A stretch of 64,000 nucleotides of DNA from Robiginitomaculum sp. (GTDB taxonomy: Bacteria > Pseudomonadota > Alphaproteobacteria > Caulobacterales > Maricaulaceae): NCBI GenBank assembly GCA_021776515.1, contig JAJFFS010000005.1, forward strand, positions 52,567-116,566, given 5' to 3'. The position numbers and the translations under genes are program-made. This document shows positions 55,963 to 63,800 of the stretch, piece after piece (position 1 is the stretch's first letter; each line of letters starts with the position of its first letter). The notes beneath the pieces are model-generated. The model made no database searches and was not told where the DNA came from. It saw only the letters and a program-made list of their open reading frames with translations.

Positions 55963-57120
55963 ATGGCTAAGGTAATTGTATTGGGTGGAGATGGGTTTTG
56001 TGGCTGGCCAACCAGTTTGCATCTGTCAAAACGCGGTCATGATGTCATCATTGTTGATAATTTATCTCGGCGCAATATTGATATTGAACTTGAAGTTGAC
56101 TCCCTTACGCCAATTTCCCCGATAGGAAAAAGAATTGAAGCCTGGAAAGAGCTTACAGGCCTGGACATCGGGTTCCACAATTTTACGGTTGGAGAAAACT
56201 ACCATCGTTTGTTGACACTCATCAAAGAGGAGAAACCGGACGCCATCATTCATTTTGCCGAACAACGTGCGGCTCCCTACTCCATGAAATCATCATTCCA
56301 TAAACGCTACACGGTCAACAACAATTTAAGCGCCACGAATGATGTGCTGGCCGCCATCGTCGAATCTGGTCAGGACGTGCACCTGGTGCATTTGGGCACT
56401 ATGGGAGTGTATGGTTACGGCACTGCGGGGATGAAAATTCCTGAAGGGTATCTGAAGGTAAAGCTGGATACCGATGAGGGGCTCAAAGAGCAAGAAATTC
56501 TCTACCCTGCCAATCCAGGTTCTATTTACCACATGACTAAAACACAAGATCAGTTATTTTTCTATTTTTATAACAAAAATGATGACGTAAAAATTACTGA
56601 CTTGCATCAGGGTATTGTCTGGGGAACGCAGACAGAAGAGACCCGGCTGGATGAACGGTTGATCAATCGCTTCGATTATGATGGCGATTACGGTACGGTT
56701 CTGAACCGGTTTTTGATGCAGGCCGCCGTGGGATATCCGATGAGTGTACACGGCACAGGGGGGCAAACACGCGCCTTTATCCATATTCAGGATACATGCC
56801 GCTGTATTGAACTGGCCCTTGCCAATCCGCCCCAGCAAGGCGAGAGGGTGAACATACTCAATCAGATGACGGAAACCCATAGGGTAAGGGAACTGGCTGA
56901 AATCATTGCTAAAAAAATAGGGGCAGAGATAAGTTATGTGAAAAACCCACGTAAAGAGGCCGATGAAAATGAACTTCATGTGGTCAATGACCGCTTTTTG
57001 GGTCTGGGGCTCAAGCCAACGACACTAGATGAAGGCCTGTTCGACGAGGTAACGGAAATTGCCAAGAAATATGCGGACCGTTGCGACAAGAGCAAAATAC
57101 CCTGCGTGTCATTATGGTAA
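55963..57120 (+). CDS. sqdB: UDP-sulfoquinovose synthase (SQD1/SqdB family)
   Basis: This extended SDR enzyme makes UDP-sulfoquinovose, the sulfonic-acid sugar nucleotide, from UDP-glucose and sulfite. Family marks are all visible in the 385 residues: GGDGFCGWPTSLHLSKRGHD at the NAD site, DSLTPISPIGKRI, HFAEQRAAPYSM, VHLGTMGVYG with the catalytic Thr, SIYHMTKTQDQ with the Tyr-X3-Lys pair, DLHQGIVWGTQTEETRL, DYDGDYGTVLNRFLMQAAVG and GTGGQTRAFIHIQDT. The start follows AAGGA at good distance. The next gene is a CysH, 43 bases on, which would provide sulfite. The sulfolipid genes sqdC, sqdD and sqdX are not in the window, so a polysaccharide use is likely. Confidence 0.92.
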   Translation: MAKVIVLGGDGFCGWPTSLHLSKRGHDVIIVDNLSRRNIDIELEVDSLTPISPIGKRIEAWKELTGLDIGFHNFTVGENYHRLLTLIKEEKPDAIIHFAEQRAAPYSMKSSFHKRYTVNNNLSATNDVLAAIVESGQDVHLVHLGTMGVYGYGTAGMKIPEGYLKVKLDTDEGLKEQEILYPANPGSIYHMTKTQDQLFFYFYNKNDDVKITDLHQGIVWGTQTEETRLDERLINRFDYDGDYGTVLNRFLMQAAVGYPMSVHGTGGQTRAFIHIQDTCRCIELALANPPQQGERVNILNQMTETHRVRELAEIIAKKIGAEISYVKNPRKEADENELHVVNDRFLGLGLKPTTLDEGLFDEVTEIAKKYADRCDKSKIPCVSLW

Positions 57121-57163
57121 GTGGAGAACCACTGGAAACGCATGATAACGCTAAGTGTATTGG

Positions 57164-57907
57164 ATGAGCGATTCCTTGCGGACTTCTTCATGGGAGGAAT
57201 TGCGAGAACGTATAGCGCATCTGAATGAAGAATATTCAAACTTGTCGCCGCAGGGAATTCTGAGCTTTGCGCTAAATCACCAGTCAATCGGACCTTTGGC
57301 TGTTGTTTCTTCCTTTGGAGCAGATTCGGCAGTTATTCTGTCTATGGTTGCCAAAATTAATAAAAGCACCCCTATATTTTTTCTGGATACACTAAAACAT
57401 TTCCAGGAAACGCATGATTACATAGCCATACTAAAAAAGGAGCTTGGGCTCTCTAATGTGAGCATGGTGAAGCCCCGCGACGGGGATTTGAGCGCCGACG
57501 ATCCGGATGGGAAGCTAAATATGAGGGATGCAGAAAGGTGTTGCTATATTCGCAAAACCTTACCCATGATCAGGGCTCTGAACCCATACAAATGCTGGGT
57601 TACGGGCCGAAAACGATTTCAAAATAGCCGACGCAATGTACTTGAAGTGTTTGAATTCCAAGATCGTTGGATCAAGATCAATCCTCTGGCTCACTGGTCT
57701 GCAGTTGAGATTGCTGATTATGCTCGCGCTGAAGACTTGCCACCTCATCCATTGGTGAGCCAGCGGTACCTTTCCATTGGCTGTGTGCCCTGTACCTCCC
57801 CCGTCCCCTTAGGCGAGTCAGACCCGAGAGCTGGGCGCTGGGCCGGTCAAAACAAGACCGAATGTGGGATCCACTTTGTTGACGGCAAGGCCGTTCGCAA
57901 AAAGTAA
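57164..57907 (+). CDS. second APS reductase (CysH paralogue) paired with sqdB
   Basis: A 247-residue CysH-type enzyme with the PP-loop VVSSFGADSAVILSM, the iron-sulfur pairs CCYIRKTLP and IGCVPCTSPV, and the catalytic ECGIHF. All catalytic residues of the thioredoxin-dependent APS reductase are present, so it should make sulfite from APS. By eye it agrees with the 44187 copy at roughly half of positions in the core, so it is not a recent duplicate. It begins 43 bases after sqdB on the same strand. I infer a dedicated sulfite source for sulfoquinovose synthesis. The start is ATG 57164. An ATG three codons earlier (57155) is also in frame. Confidence 0.9.
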   Translation: MSDSLRTSSWEELRERIAHLNEEYSNLSPQGILSFALNHQSIGPLAVVSSFGADSAVILSMVAKINKSTPIFFLDTLKHFQETHDYIAILKKELGLSNVSMVKPRDGDLSADDPDGKLNMRDAERCCYIRKTLPMIRALNPYKCWVTGRKRFQNSRRNVLEVFEFQDRWIKINPLAHWSAVEIADYARAEDLPPHPLVSQRYLSIGCVPCTSPVPLGESDPRAGRWAGQNKTECGIHFVDGKAVRKK

Positions 57908-58378
57908 GCAATCAAAGCCCGGATTGTAGATCAAAATAGTGTTTCGCCTCACAAGGATATCTGCCCCATTTCATATAAAGATGGACGTGAAAAAGCAAAA
58001 GGGTGAGGGGGCGGTCTGTTCGGTAATCTCGATAAAATTGGCAGGCGCAACAGCGACCATTGAGATGGTTTTTTTCCGTAAACTGGTTGATCTGTGCATT
58101 ATTGATCTGTACATTGAAGGACAACGTTCCAAACACAGTAAATGTCTTTTAAGCCAGTCCGCAAGGGTAACTAAAAAATGGTGAATTTGTTCTGGCGCAC
58201 CGTAAAAAAACCGAGTCGATGAGGCTGATCAAAATTGCTGGCCGTATAACTACAGAAATATATTTACCTCATTTTTCTTGCCAAACGATTCAATAACATG
58301 GGGCTAACACTGCCTAATCAATAACTAACCTATAAACCACAATGTTATTTTTTAATGACAAGCAAGAGGCGATAAATA
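57908..58378. other. 471-base gap after the sqdB-cysH pair
   Basis: A plus-strand frame opens at GTG 57939 and runs to 58184, giving a basic 81-residue peptide without recognisable domain or ribosome site. Its stretch RISAPFHIK resembles ESAPLHIK in the gap before sqdB. The last 150 bases are A/T-rich and lead into the next epimerase gene. I see no clear terminator, promoter or RNA gene. Confidence 0.5.
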
Positions 58379-59329
58379 ATGTCCAGAATACTCATAACCG
58401 GCGGTTGCGGTTTCATCGGTGCAAACTTGGTGCCTATGTTACGAAATCATGGTCACGAAGTGACCATTCTCGACAACATGAGCAAGGGCAGTAGAGATCA
58501 TCTGGATGACCCCCAGCTTTACAACATTGTTGAGGCCGACATCCGCGATGAAGAAGCGGTGTTGGCTGCGGCAAAGGGCAATGACGCCATTATTCATCTT
58601 GCTGCATATGGCTCTGTTGTGGAATCCGTTGAAAATCCACTGGAAAATTTCAAAATGAATGTCGAGGGAACATTTCACGTATTAAGCGCTGCGAGGCGCG
58701 CTGGAGTCGGTCAATTTGTTTTCTCTTCAACAGGAGGGGCGCTGATTGGCAATGCAGTCCCGCCAGTTGATGAATGCTCTGTCCCGCGGCCAATCTCCCC
58801 CTATGGTGCTGGCAAACTGGCTTGTGAAGGGTATTGTTGCGCCTTCGCCCACTCCTACGATATGTCAGTTACTGCGCTACGGTTTGCTAACGTTATTGGT
58901 CCGATAAGTTGGCACAAAAAAGGAGCTGTAACCGCCTTTTTTAAAGCGATCATGAACAACAAGCCAATCATAATTTATGGCGATGGCGCTGCAACTCGAG
59001 ATTTTCTATATGTGGAAGACCTGTGTCGAGGAATCATTGCCGGGTTGGAGGCAAAAAAACCCGGCTTTAACGCGTTTCATTTGGCCGGCGGTCGGGAGGT
59101 TTCTGTCAGGGAGCTCGCTCGAATAGCGTGTGAGGTCGCCGGAGCCTCAGATCATGAGACTATTTTTAAACCCAAGCGCAAGGGGGAGGTGGAGCGTAAC
59201 TTTGCTAATTTTGATTTGGCAAACCAGGTGTTAGGGTTTTCCCCACAGATAACTCTTGAGGAGGGGATGGCGCTAACGTGGAATTGGTACAAAAGTTATG
59301 CGTCAGATATCCATGCCTTCAAGGCGTGA
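58379..59329 (+). CDS. NAD-dependent sugar epimerase/dehydratase
   Basis: An extended SDR enzyme of 316 residues acting on a nucleotide sugar. It has the cofactor loop ITGGCGFIGANLVPML, IIHLAAYGSVVESVENP, the catalytic SPYGAGKLACEGY, LRFANVIGP and GDGAATRDFLYVEDLCRGI. These fit UDP-glucose or UDP-N-acetylglucosamine 4-epimerases of the WbpP type, but dehydratases share the pattern, and the exact sugar is not determined. A catalytic Ser/Thr is in VFSSTGGALIG. It lies between the sulfoquinovose genes and a large glycosyltransferase in the same direction. Confidence 0.88.
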   Translation: MSRILITGGCGFIGANLVPMLRNHGHEVTILDNMSKGSRDHLDDPQLYNIVEADIRDEEAVLAAAKGNDAIIHLAAYGSVVESVENPLENFKMNVEGTFHVLSAARRAGVGQFVFSSTGGALIGNAVPPVDECSVPRPISPYGAGKLACEGYCCAFAHSYDMSVTALRFANVIGPISWHKKGAVTAFFKAIMNNKPIIIYGDGAATRDFLYVEDLCRGIIAGLEAKKPGFNAFHLAGGREVSVRELARIACEVAGASDHETIFKPKRKGEVERNFANFDLANQVLGFSPQITLEEGMALTWNWYKSYASDIHAFKA

Positions 59330-59442
59330 CGTATTGAAAGGCGCCAATTAGCTATTTTAGATATATTGGGTTGGCACCCCAAAAATTGTTCTACCGGTGC
59401 GCTTAATCTAACATTCAGCATTCCTAAACATGGTAAAGTCCA

Positions 59443-62400
59443 ATGAACTCAATTCATAGTAGATATTTAGAAAGTGACACCACTAAACCTCATCAAAAAA
59501 ATCAACCACGCGTTTCTATTATTACCGTTGTTCGTAATATGCATGATACAATAGAAAATGCTATAAAATCTGTTATTTCTCAGACGTATTATAATATAGA
59601 ATACATTATCATAGATGGCTGTTCAAATGATGGAACAAGTGAGATAATTAAAAAGTATAAAGAAAATATTGATGTCTATTTGCGCGAAAGTGATGAGAGC
59701 TTATATCATGCCATGAATAAGGGGGTGTATTGCAGCTCTGGAGCGTTGTTACTCTTTTTAAACGGTGATGATCATTACATGCCGCATACCGTCGAAACAT
59801 TGGTACGGCAAAAATTAGCCACTGGGGTCGATGTTATATCTGGCCAAGCGATTGATCTGAATTATAAAGGGGAAAAGATTGGAAAAACAACATACATGCA
59901 GTATAATTCTACTATTAAACTGGGAATGGTATTCAGGCACGAATTGATGCTTGTTCCGAGGTATGTGTACGACAAAATTGGTGGTTATAACACTTGTTAT
60001 AAAATTCTTGCAGATTGGGATTTTTCAAAACGTTTATTTGACGCGGGGTATAGGGCCAGTCAGACTAGAATCCCGCTTATGTATATGCGTAATACTGGTG
60101 TTTCAATAACGGAATTTGACACAAGGGTATCAGAAGTCCGGAAAATTCTTAAAGATGAATTCCCTTTTTTGGGTGCGGAAATCTTAACTGAAATTTCTGA
60201 CCCACGCACCTGGTCGCGTGAAATGTGCTTGAAGTTAATTGAGCTGTATCAAGGTCATTGGAAATTTTGCCAGGTAGTCAGGGACTATGGATATCGAAGG
60301 GAATTGATGTCTAGTGACGACGTGTGCGTTCACAATGAAAATACGATTCTTTTATCCATAGTAATACCAATTTATAATGCAAAGTCCACCATTAAAAGAA
60401 CTCTTGAAAGTATTCTTGGCACAACTCGTGATGACATTGAAATCCTATGTATCGACGACTGTTCGACGGATGGTAGTCTTGCCGTGGTTGAGAGACTGGC
60501 AGAAGCTGATAAACGAGTTCTCGTAATTAACAGCGAAGTAAACAAGGGTGTATCGGCAGCGCGGAACATGGGCCTAAGGGCTGCAAAAGGTTTATACACT
60601 TTTTTTCTGGACGCGGATGACAAAGTGGAAATCGAAAATGTCTTAAGGGCTGTGGATACGGCATTGCACAACAATTCTGATGCTGTCATTGGGGCGTATA
60701 CGGTTGAAGGGCTGACGGGAAGGCAAATTAGGTCGAAGCTTCCGGGAGGGAAGGAGATTATCAATGCTCGTTTTTCGGAGATTGAGCAGTATTTTTTTCA
60801 TTCTCAGTATCCGAAAAGGGCTGGCCCAAGAACAGCGGGTGAAGGTTTTTGGAGTGTCTTATATCGAACTGAACAGGCAAAGAATATAAGATTCCGGGAA
60901 GAGTTAGACTATGGGGAAGATTCTTTGTTTCTCATTCATTATTTAACGCAAGCTAAAAGAATTTCGTGGGTTAGTGGAATTTTTTATAGATATTACCTGT
61001 CTCCAAACTCCGCCATGACAAAGATGAGCGCAAAACGTGTGCTAGACGCTTTTCAGTGGAGATACTGGGCGGGTACTATTTTGAAAAACAATTTTTCGAA
61101 TGATTTAGCCAAATTTGTTTGCGTTCAGTACTGGGGGGTTAACTTCTATAAAAACCTGAAGGAGGGGGGGGTAAAGGACGGCGAATTGGAGATTATTGGT
61201 AGTATAATTTCAAAAATAAAAGCCGAATACGGCACAGGGCCCGATATCGGTATGGATGAACCAAAACCTATTGAAATTAATAGAAAAAACCAGAATGAAA
61301 ATGAAGAGGAATCTGTCAGAAAAGACCAGAGTGGTAAACTAACCGTCAATATTTTTTCCACAACCGATAAAGGGGGAGCTGCTATTGGCTCCATTCGTAG
61401 AAAGCGGGCTTTGAGGAATCTAGGGATTCAGGCGAACGTGATATTTGGTCTAAAGACGGGAGGGGAGCCACAAACTTTCGAGATGCTTGGTCTGCCAGAT
61501 AAGCGCCAAAATTTTGTTAAGGAAATAATAGATAAAATATGGAAAAGTGATTATTGCACAGCAACTGAACTTTTTTCTAATTTGGGCGGTATTGTATCTT
61601 ATGATGAGAACCGTAAATATTTCGAGGATGCTGATGTTATACACTTTCATTGGGTTACAGGCCTTATTGATGAAAGTAATTGGGGCATTTTGAAAAACAA
61701 GCCTTTTTGTTGGACAGTTGCAGACATGAACCCCTTTACCGGTGGGTGTCACTATTCGGAAGGATGCCGAGAATACAAAAATCATTGTGAAAATTGTCAA
61801 TTGCTGACGAGTCGAAAAGGTATTGCTGAAAACCAATGGGTGAGAAAGAAGAAATTATACGATCAATTAGGAAAATTTACCGTCATCTGTCCATCCAAAT
61901 GGATTGCGGATCGAGCACGAGAAAGCTCGCTATTCGGGGACAAGGAAATTATTGTTATCCCGAATGCATTGCCGATAGATAAATTCATACCTGTAAATCA
62001 ATTGGTAGCCAGGTCAAAGCTCAATCTCCCTTTGGGCGGTAAAATAATATTATTTGGGGCGGATGATGTTTCGAACCGGCGCAAGGGGGGGGATTTGCTG
62101 CACGCTGCGTTACTGTTGCTGTCTGAGCAAAATAAAGATGCTGACATACACCTTGCTACCTTCGGGCATTATTCTCTGAGGGCTCCATTTCCTGTGACTA
62201 ACCTTGGCTACCTTAATACTGAAAGAGAGCTGTCACTGGCCTATAGTGCGGCAGACTGTTATTGCTTGCCGTCTCGAGAGGACAATGCGCCATTAACTGT
62301 TGCAGAGTCTATGGCGTGTGGTACGCCAGTCGTTGCAACTCCGGTTGGGAATGTGCCAGATCTGGTTAGGCACAAAGAAACGGGGTTTGTATGCGACTCC

Positions 62401-62580
62401 TTTACGGCCGAAGGATTGGCTGAGGGGATTCAGTTTGTCCTTAGCTCGTTGCAAAAGGCAGGAAACATTGCTTTGCAGTCGAAAATTCGACAGACTGCCT
62501 GTAATCACCATAATCCGACTGTTGCTGCAGAAAGGCATCTCAAAGTTTACCAAAAAATATGCAAACCCTCCCAGAGTTAG
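59443..62580 (+). CDS. three-domain glycosyltransferase (GT2-GT2-GT4)
   Basis: A 1045-residue cytoplasmic protein with three transferase domains. The first GT2 (from about residue 22) shows VSIITVVRNMHDTIENAIKS, YIIIDGCSNDGTSE and the metal site LFLNGDDHYM. The second GT2 (from about 301) shows LSIVIPIYNAKSTIKRTLES, IDDCSTDGSL and FFLDADDKVE. After a charged linker the third, GT-B fold part (from about 631) is GT4 of the WcaC type, with GGCHYSEGCREYKNHCENC and the donor motif PLTVAESMACGTPVVATPVG. It could add three successive sugars of a repeat unit. The gene is A/T-rich in codon use, unlike the core genes to the left. Confidence 0.9.
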   Translation: MNSIHSRYLESDTTKPHQKNQPRVSIITVVRNMHDTIENAIKSVISQTYYNIEYIIIDGCSNDGTSEIIKKYKENIDVYLRESDESLYHAMNKGVYCSSGALLLFLNGDDHYMPHTVETLVRQKLATGVDVISGQAIDLNYKGEKIGKTTYMQYNSTIKLGMVFRHELMLVPRYVYDKIGGYNTCYKILADWDFSKRLFDAGYRASQTRIPLMYMRNTGVSITEFDTRVSEVRKILKDEFPFLGAEILTEISDPRTWSREMCLKLIELYQGHWKFCQVVRDYGYRRELMSSDDVCVHNENTILLSIVIPIYNAKSTIKRTLESILGTTRDDIEILCIDDCSTDGSLAVVERLAEADKRVLVINSEVNKGVSAARNMGLRAAKGLYTFFLDADDKVEIENVLRAVDTALHNNSDAVIGAYTVEGLTGRQIRSKLPGGKEIINARFSEIEQYFFHSQYPKRAGPRTAGEGFWSVLYRTEQAKNIRFREELDYGEDSLFLIHYLTQAKRISWVSGIFYRYYLSPNSAMTKMSAKRVLDAFQWRYWAGTILKNNFSNDLAKFVCVQYWGVNFYKNLKEGGVKDGELEIIGSIISKIKAEYGTGPDIGMDEPKPIEINRKNQNENEEESVRKDQSGKLTVNIFSTTDKGGAAIGSIRRKRALRNLGIQANVIFGLKTGGEPQTFEMLGLPDKRQNFVKEIIDKIWKSDYCTATELFSNLGGIVSYDENRKYFEDADVIHFHWVTGLIDESNWGILKNKPFCWTVADMNPFTGGCHYSEGCREYKNHCENCQLLTSRKGIAENQWVRKKKLYDQLGKFTVICPSKWIADRARESSLFGDKEIIVIPNALPIDKFIPVNQLVARSKLNLPLGGKIILFGADDVSNRRKGGDLLHAALLLLSEQNKDADIHLATFGHYSLRAPFPVTNLGYLNTERELSLAYSAADCYCLPSREDNAPLTVAESMACGTPVVATPVGNVPDLVRHKETGFVCDSFTAEGLAEGIQFVLSSLQKAGNIALQSKIRQTACNHHNPTVAAERHLKVYQKICKPSQS

Positions 62581-62692
62581 GTATATCGTTTTGTTCCTGC
62601 ACTGCCGAGGTGAGTGCGGTCAAACACCGGGTATGAAGTGTATTAATTTATGTCAATTAAAGTGCGGTATAGTAATGTTTTGAGAGAACTAA

Positions 62693-62923
62693 ATGCTTTT
62701 TAATTCTAAAATATTTATATTTGTGTTTCTGCCAAGCATTTTAATAATTTATTTAATTACACGTAAGCTACAACCAAAATTTTCACTTTGGATCATCGTC
62801 CTAGGTAGTATGTTTTTTTATATTTACTGGAAGTGGGAGTATGCATTTATTCTTTTTTCTTCAGTTGTATTTAACTACGTGGCATTGAACCGCCCCGAGT
62901 TTGCCGGAGGCTGTTTAGTTTAA
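62693..62923 (+). pseudogene. second MBOAT acyltransferase gene, cut by an insertion sequence
   Basis: The first 64 or so codons closely match the start of the MBOAT gene at 52532: NSKIFIFVFLPSILIIYLIT here against NSQVFIFVFLPSILLIYWIT there, then FFYIYWKWEYAFILFSSVVF. Similarity stops abruptly after FNYVA at 62885, where the inserted element begins with TGAACCGCC. Eleven codons of IS sequence follow before a stop. The remaining 420 or so residues are not in the window. The gene is therefore broken and cannot make a working enzyme. Confidence 0.9.
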
Positions 62924-63800
62924 GTTATGCAGCTTTTGGCTTTATGTCGAGCATGGCATAATATTGTTCCTCCGCTTCGGCAGGTGATATGTTGCCAATT
63001 GGCTCCAATATCCTGCGGTGATTGAACCAGTTGACCCATTTTAGCGTTGCGAACTCGACAGCGTCGAATGACCGCCATGGGCCGCTGCGGTGAATGACTT
63101 CGGCCTTGTAAAGCCCGTTAATTGTCTCGGCCAAGGCATTGTCATAGCTATCACCAACACTGCCGACCGAAGGCTCTATGCCTGCTTCGGCCAGACGCTC
63201 CGTGTATTTGATTGACACATATTGACTGCCTCGGTCGCTGTGGTGAACCAAGCCGCTTTTACGAACAGGTCTGCGCTCGTGCAAGGCTTGCTCAAGCGCA
63301 TCCAGAACAAAGCCAGCATGCGGTGTTCGGCTGACCCGCCAACCAACAATGCGGCGGGCGTAGGTATCGATCACAAAGGCCACATACACGAACCCCGCCC
63401 ATGTGGAGACATACGTAAAATCTGACACCCATAGCACATTGGGTGCAGAGGCATGGAACTGCCGGTTGACCAGATCCCGGGGACATACATCCGTTTTGTT
63501 GCTGATCGTGGTACGTTGGGTCTTGCCGCGTATAATGCCACGCAATCCCAGTTCACGCATCAATCGCTCGACCGTGCACCGTGCAATATTAAAGCCCTCA
63601 CGTTGCATTTGCCGCCAGACTTTGCGTACGCCATAAACAGAATAATTCTCCTCAAACACACGCTTGATCTCGGGTTTCAAGGTAATGTCTCGCCTTGCCC
63701 GTTCGGACAGTTTGCGTGGGTCAAGCCGTTCGGCCACACGGACATAATATGTAGACGGGGCAATCGGCAAAACCTTGCACATTGGCTCGACCCCGGGTAA
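62886..63800 (-). mobile_element. IS3-family element, truncated on its upstream side
   Basis: The left end is TGAACCGCCCCGAGTTTGCC, which begins with the TG expected of IS3-family termini, at the exact point where the MBOAT similarity stops. The element holds an OrfB reading leftward. Its OrfA and its other terminal repeat are missing: near 63790-63810 the sequence changes to another IS. The exact boundary is not clear from sequence alone. Confidence 0.75.
62925..63782 (-). CDS. IS3-family transposase OrfB, missing its OrfA
   Basis: A DDE integrase-type transposase of 285 residues. It shows the HTH_21 part SVYGVRKVWRQMQREG, then the catalytic Asp in WVSDFTYVSTW, Asp in LVHHSDRGSQY and Glu in NALAETINGLYK. 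It ends with WVNWFNHRRILEPIGNISPA. Family members normally read GVEP before the first Met, in continuity with OrfA. Here GVEP is kept, but a stop lies a few codons further up, and OrfA is absent. It may not be expressed from its own start, so activity is doubtful. Confidence 0.9.
   Translation of the reverse strand: MCKVLPIAPSTYYVRVAERLDPRKLSERARRDITLKPEIKRVFEENYSVYGVRKVWRQMQREGFNIARCTVERLMRELGLRGIIRGKTQRTTISNKTDVCPRDLVNRQFHASAPNVLWVSDFTYVSTWAGFVYVAFVIDTYARRIVGWRVSRTPHAGFVLDALEQALHERRPVRKSGLVHHSDRGSQYVSIKYTERLAEAGIEPSVGSVGDSYDNALAETINGLYKAEVIHRSGPWRSFDAVEFATLKWVNWFNHRRILEPIGNISPAEAEEQYYAMLDIKPKAA

Noticed and set aside
57939..58184. Possible small gene after cysH2
   Set aside because: The 81-residue product has no recognisable domain, a GTG start without ribosome site and odd composition. 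Kept only as a note in the gap entry.
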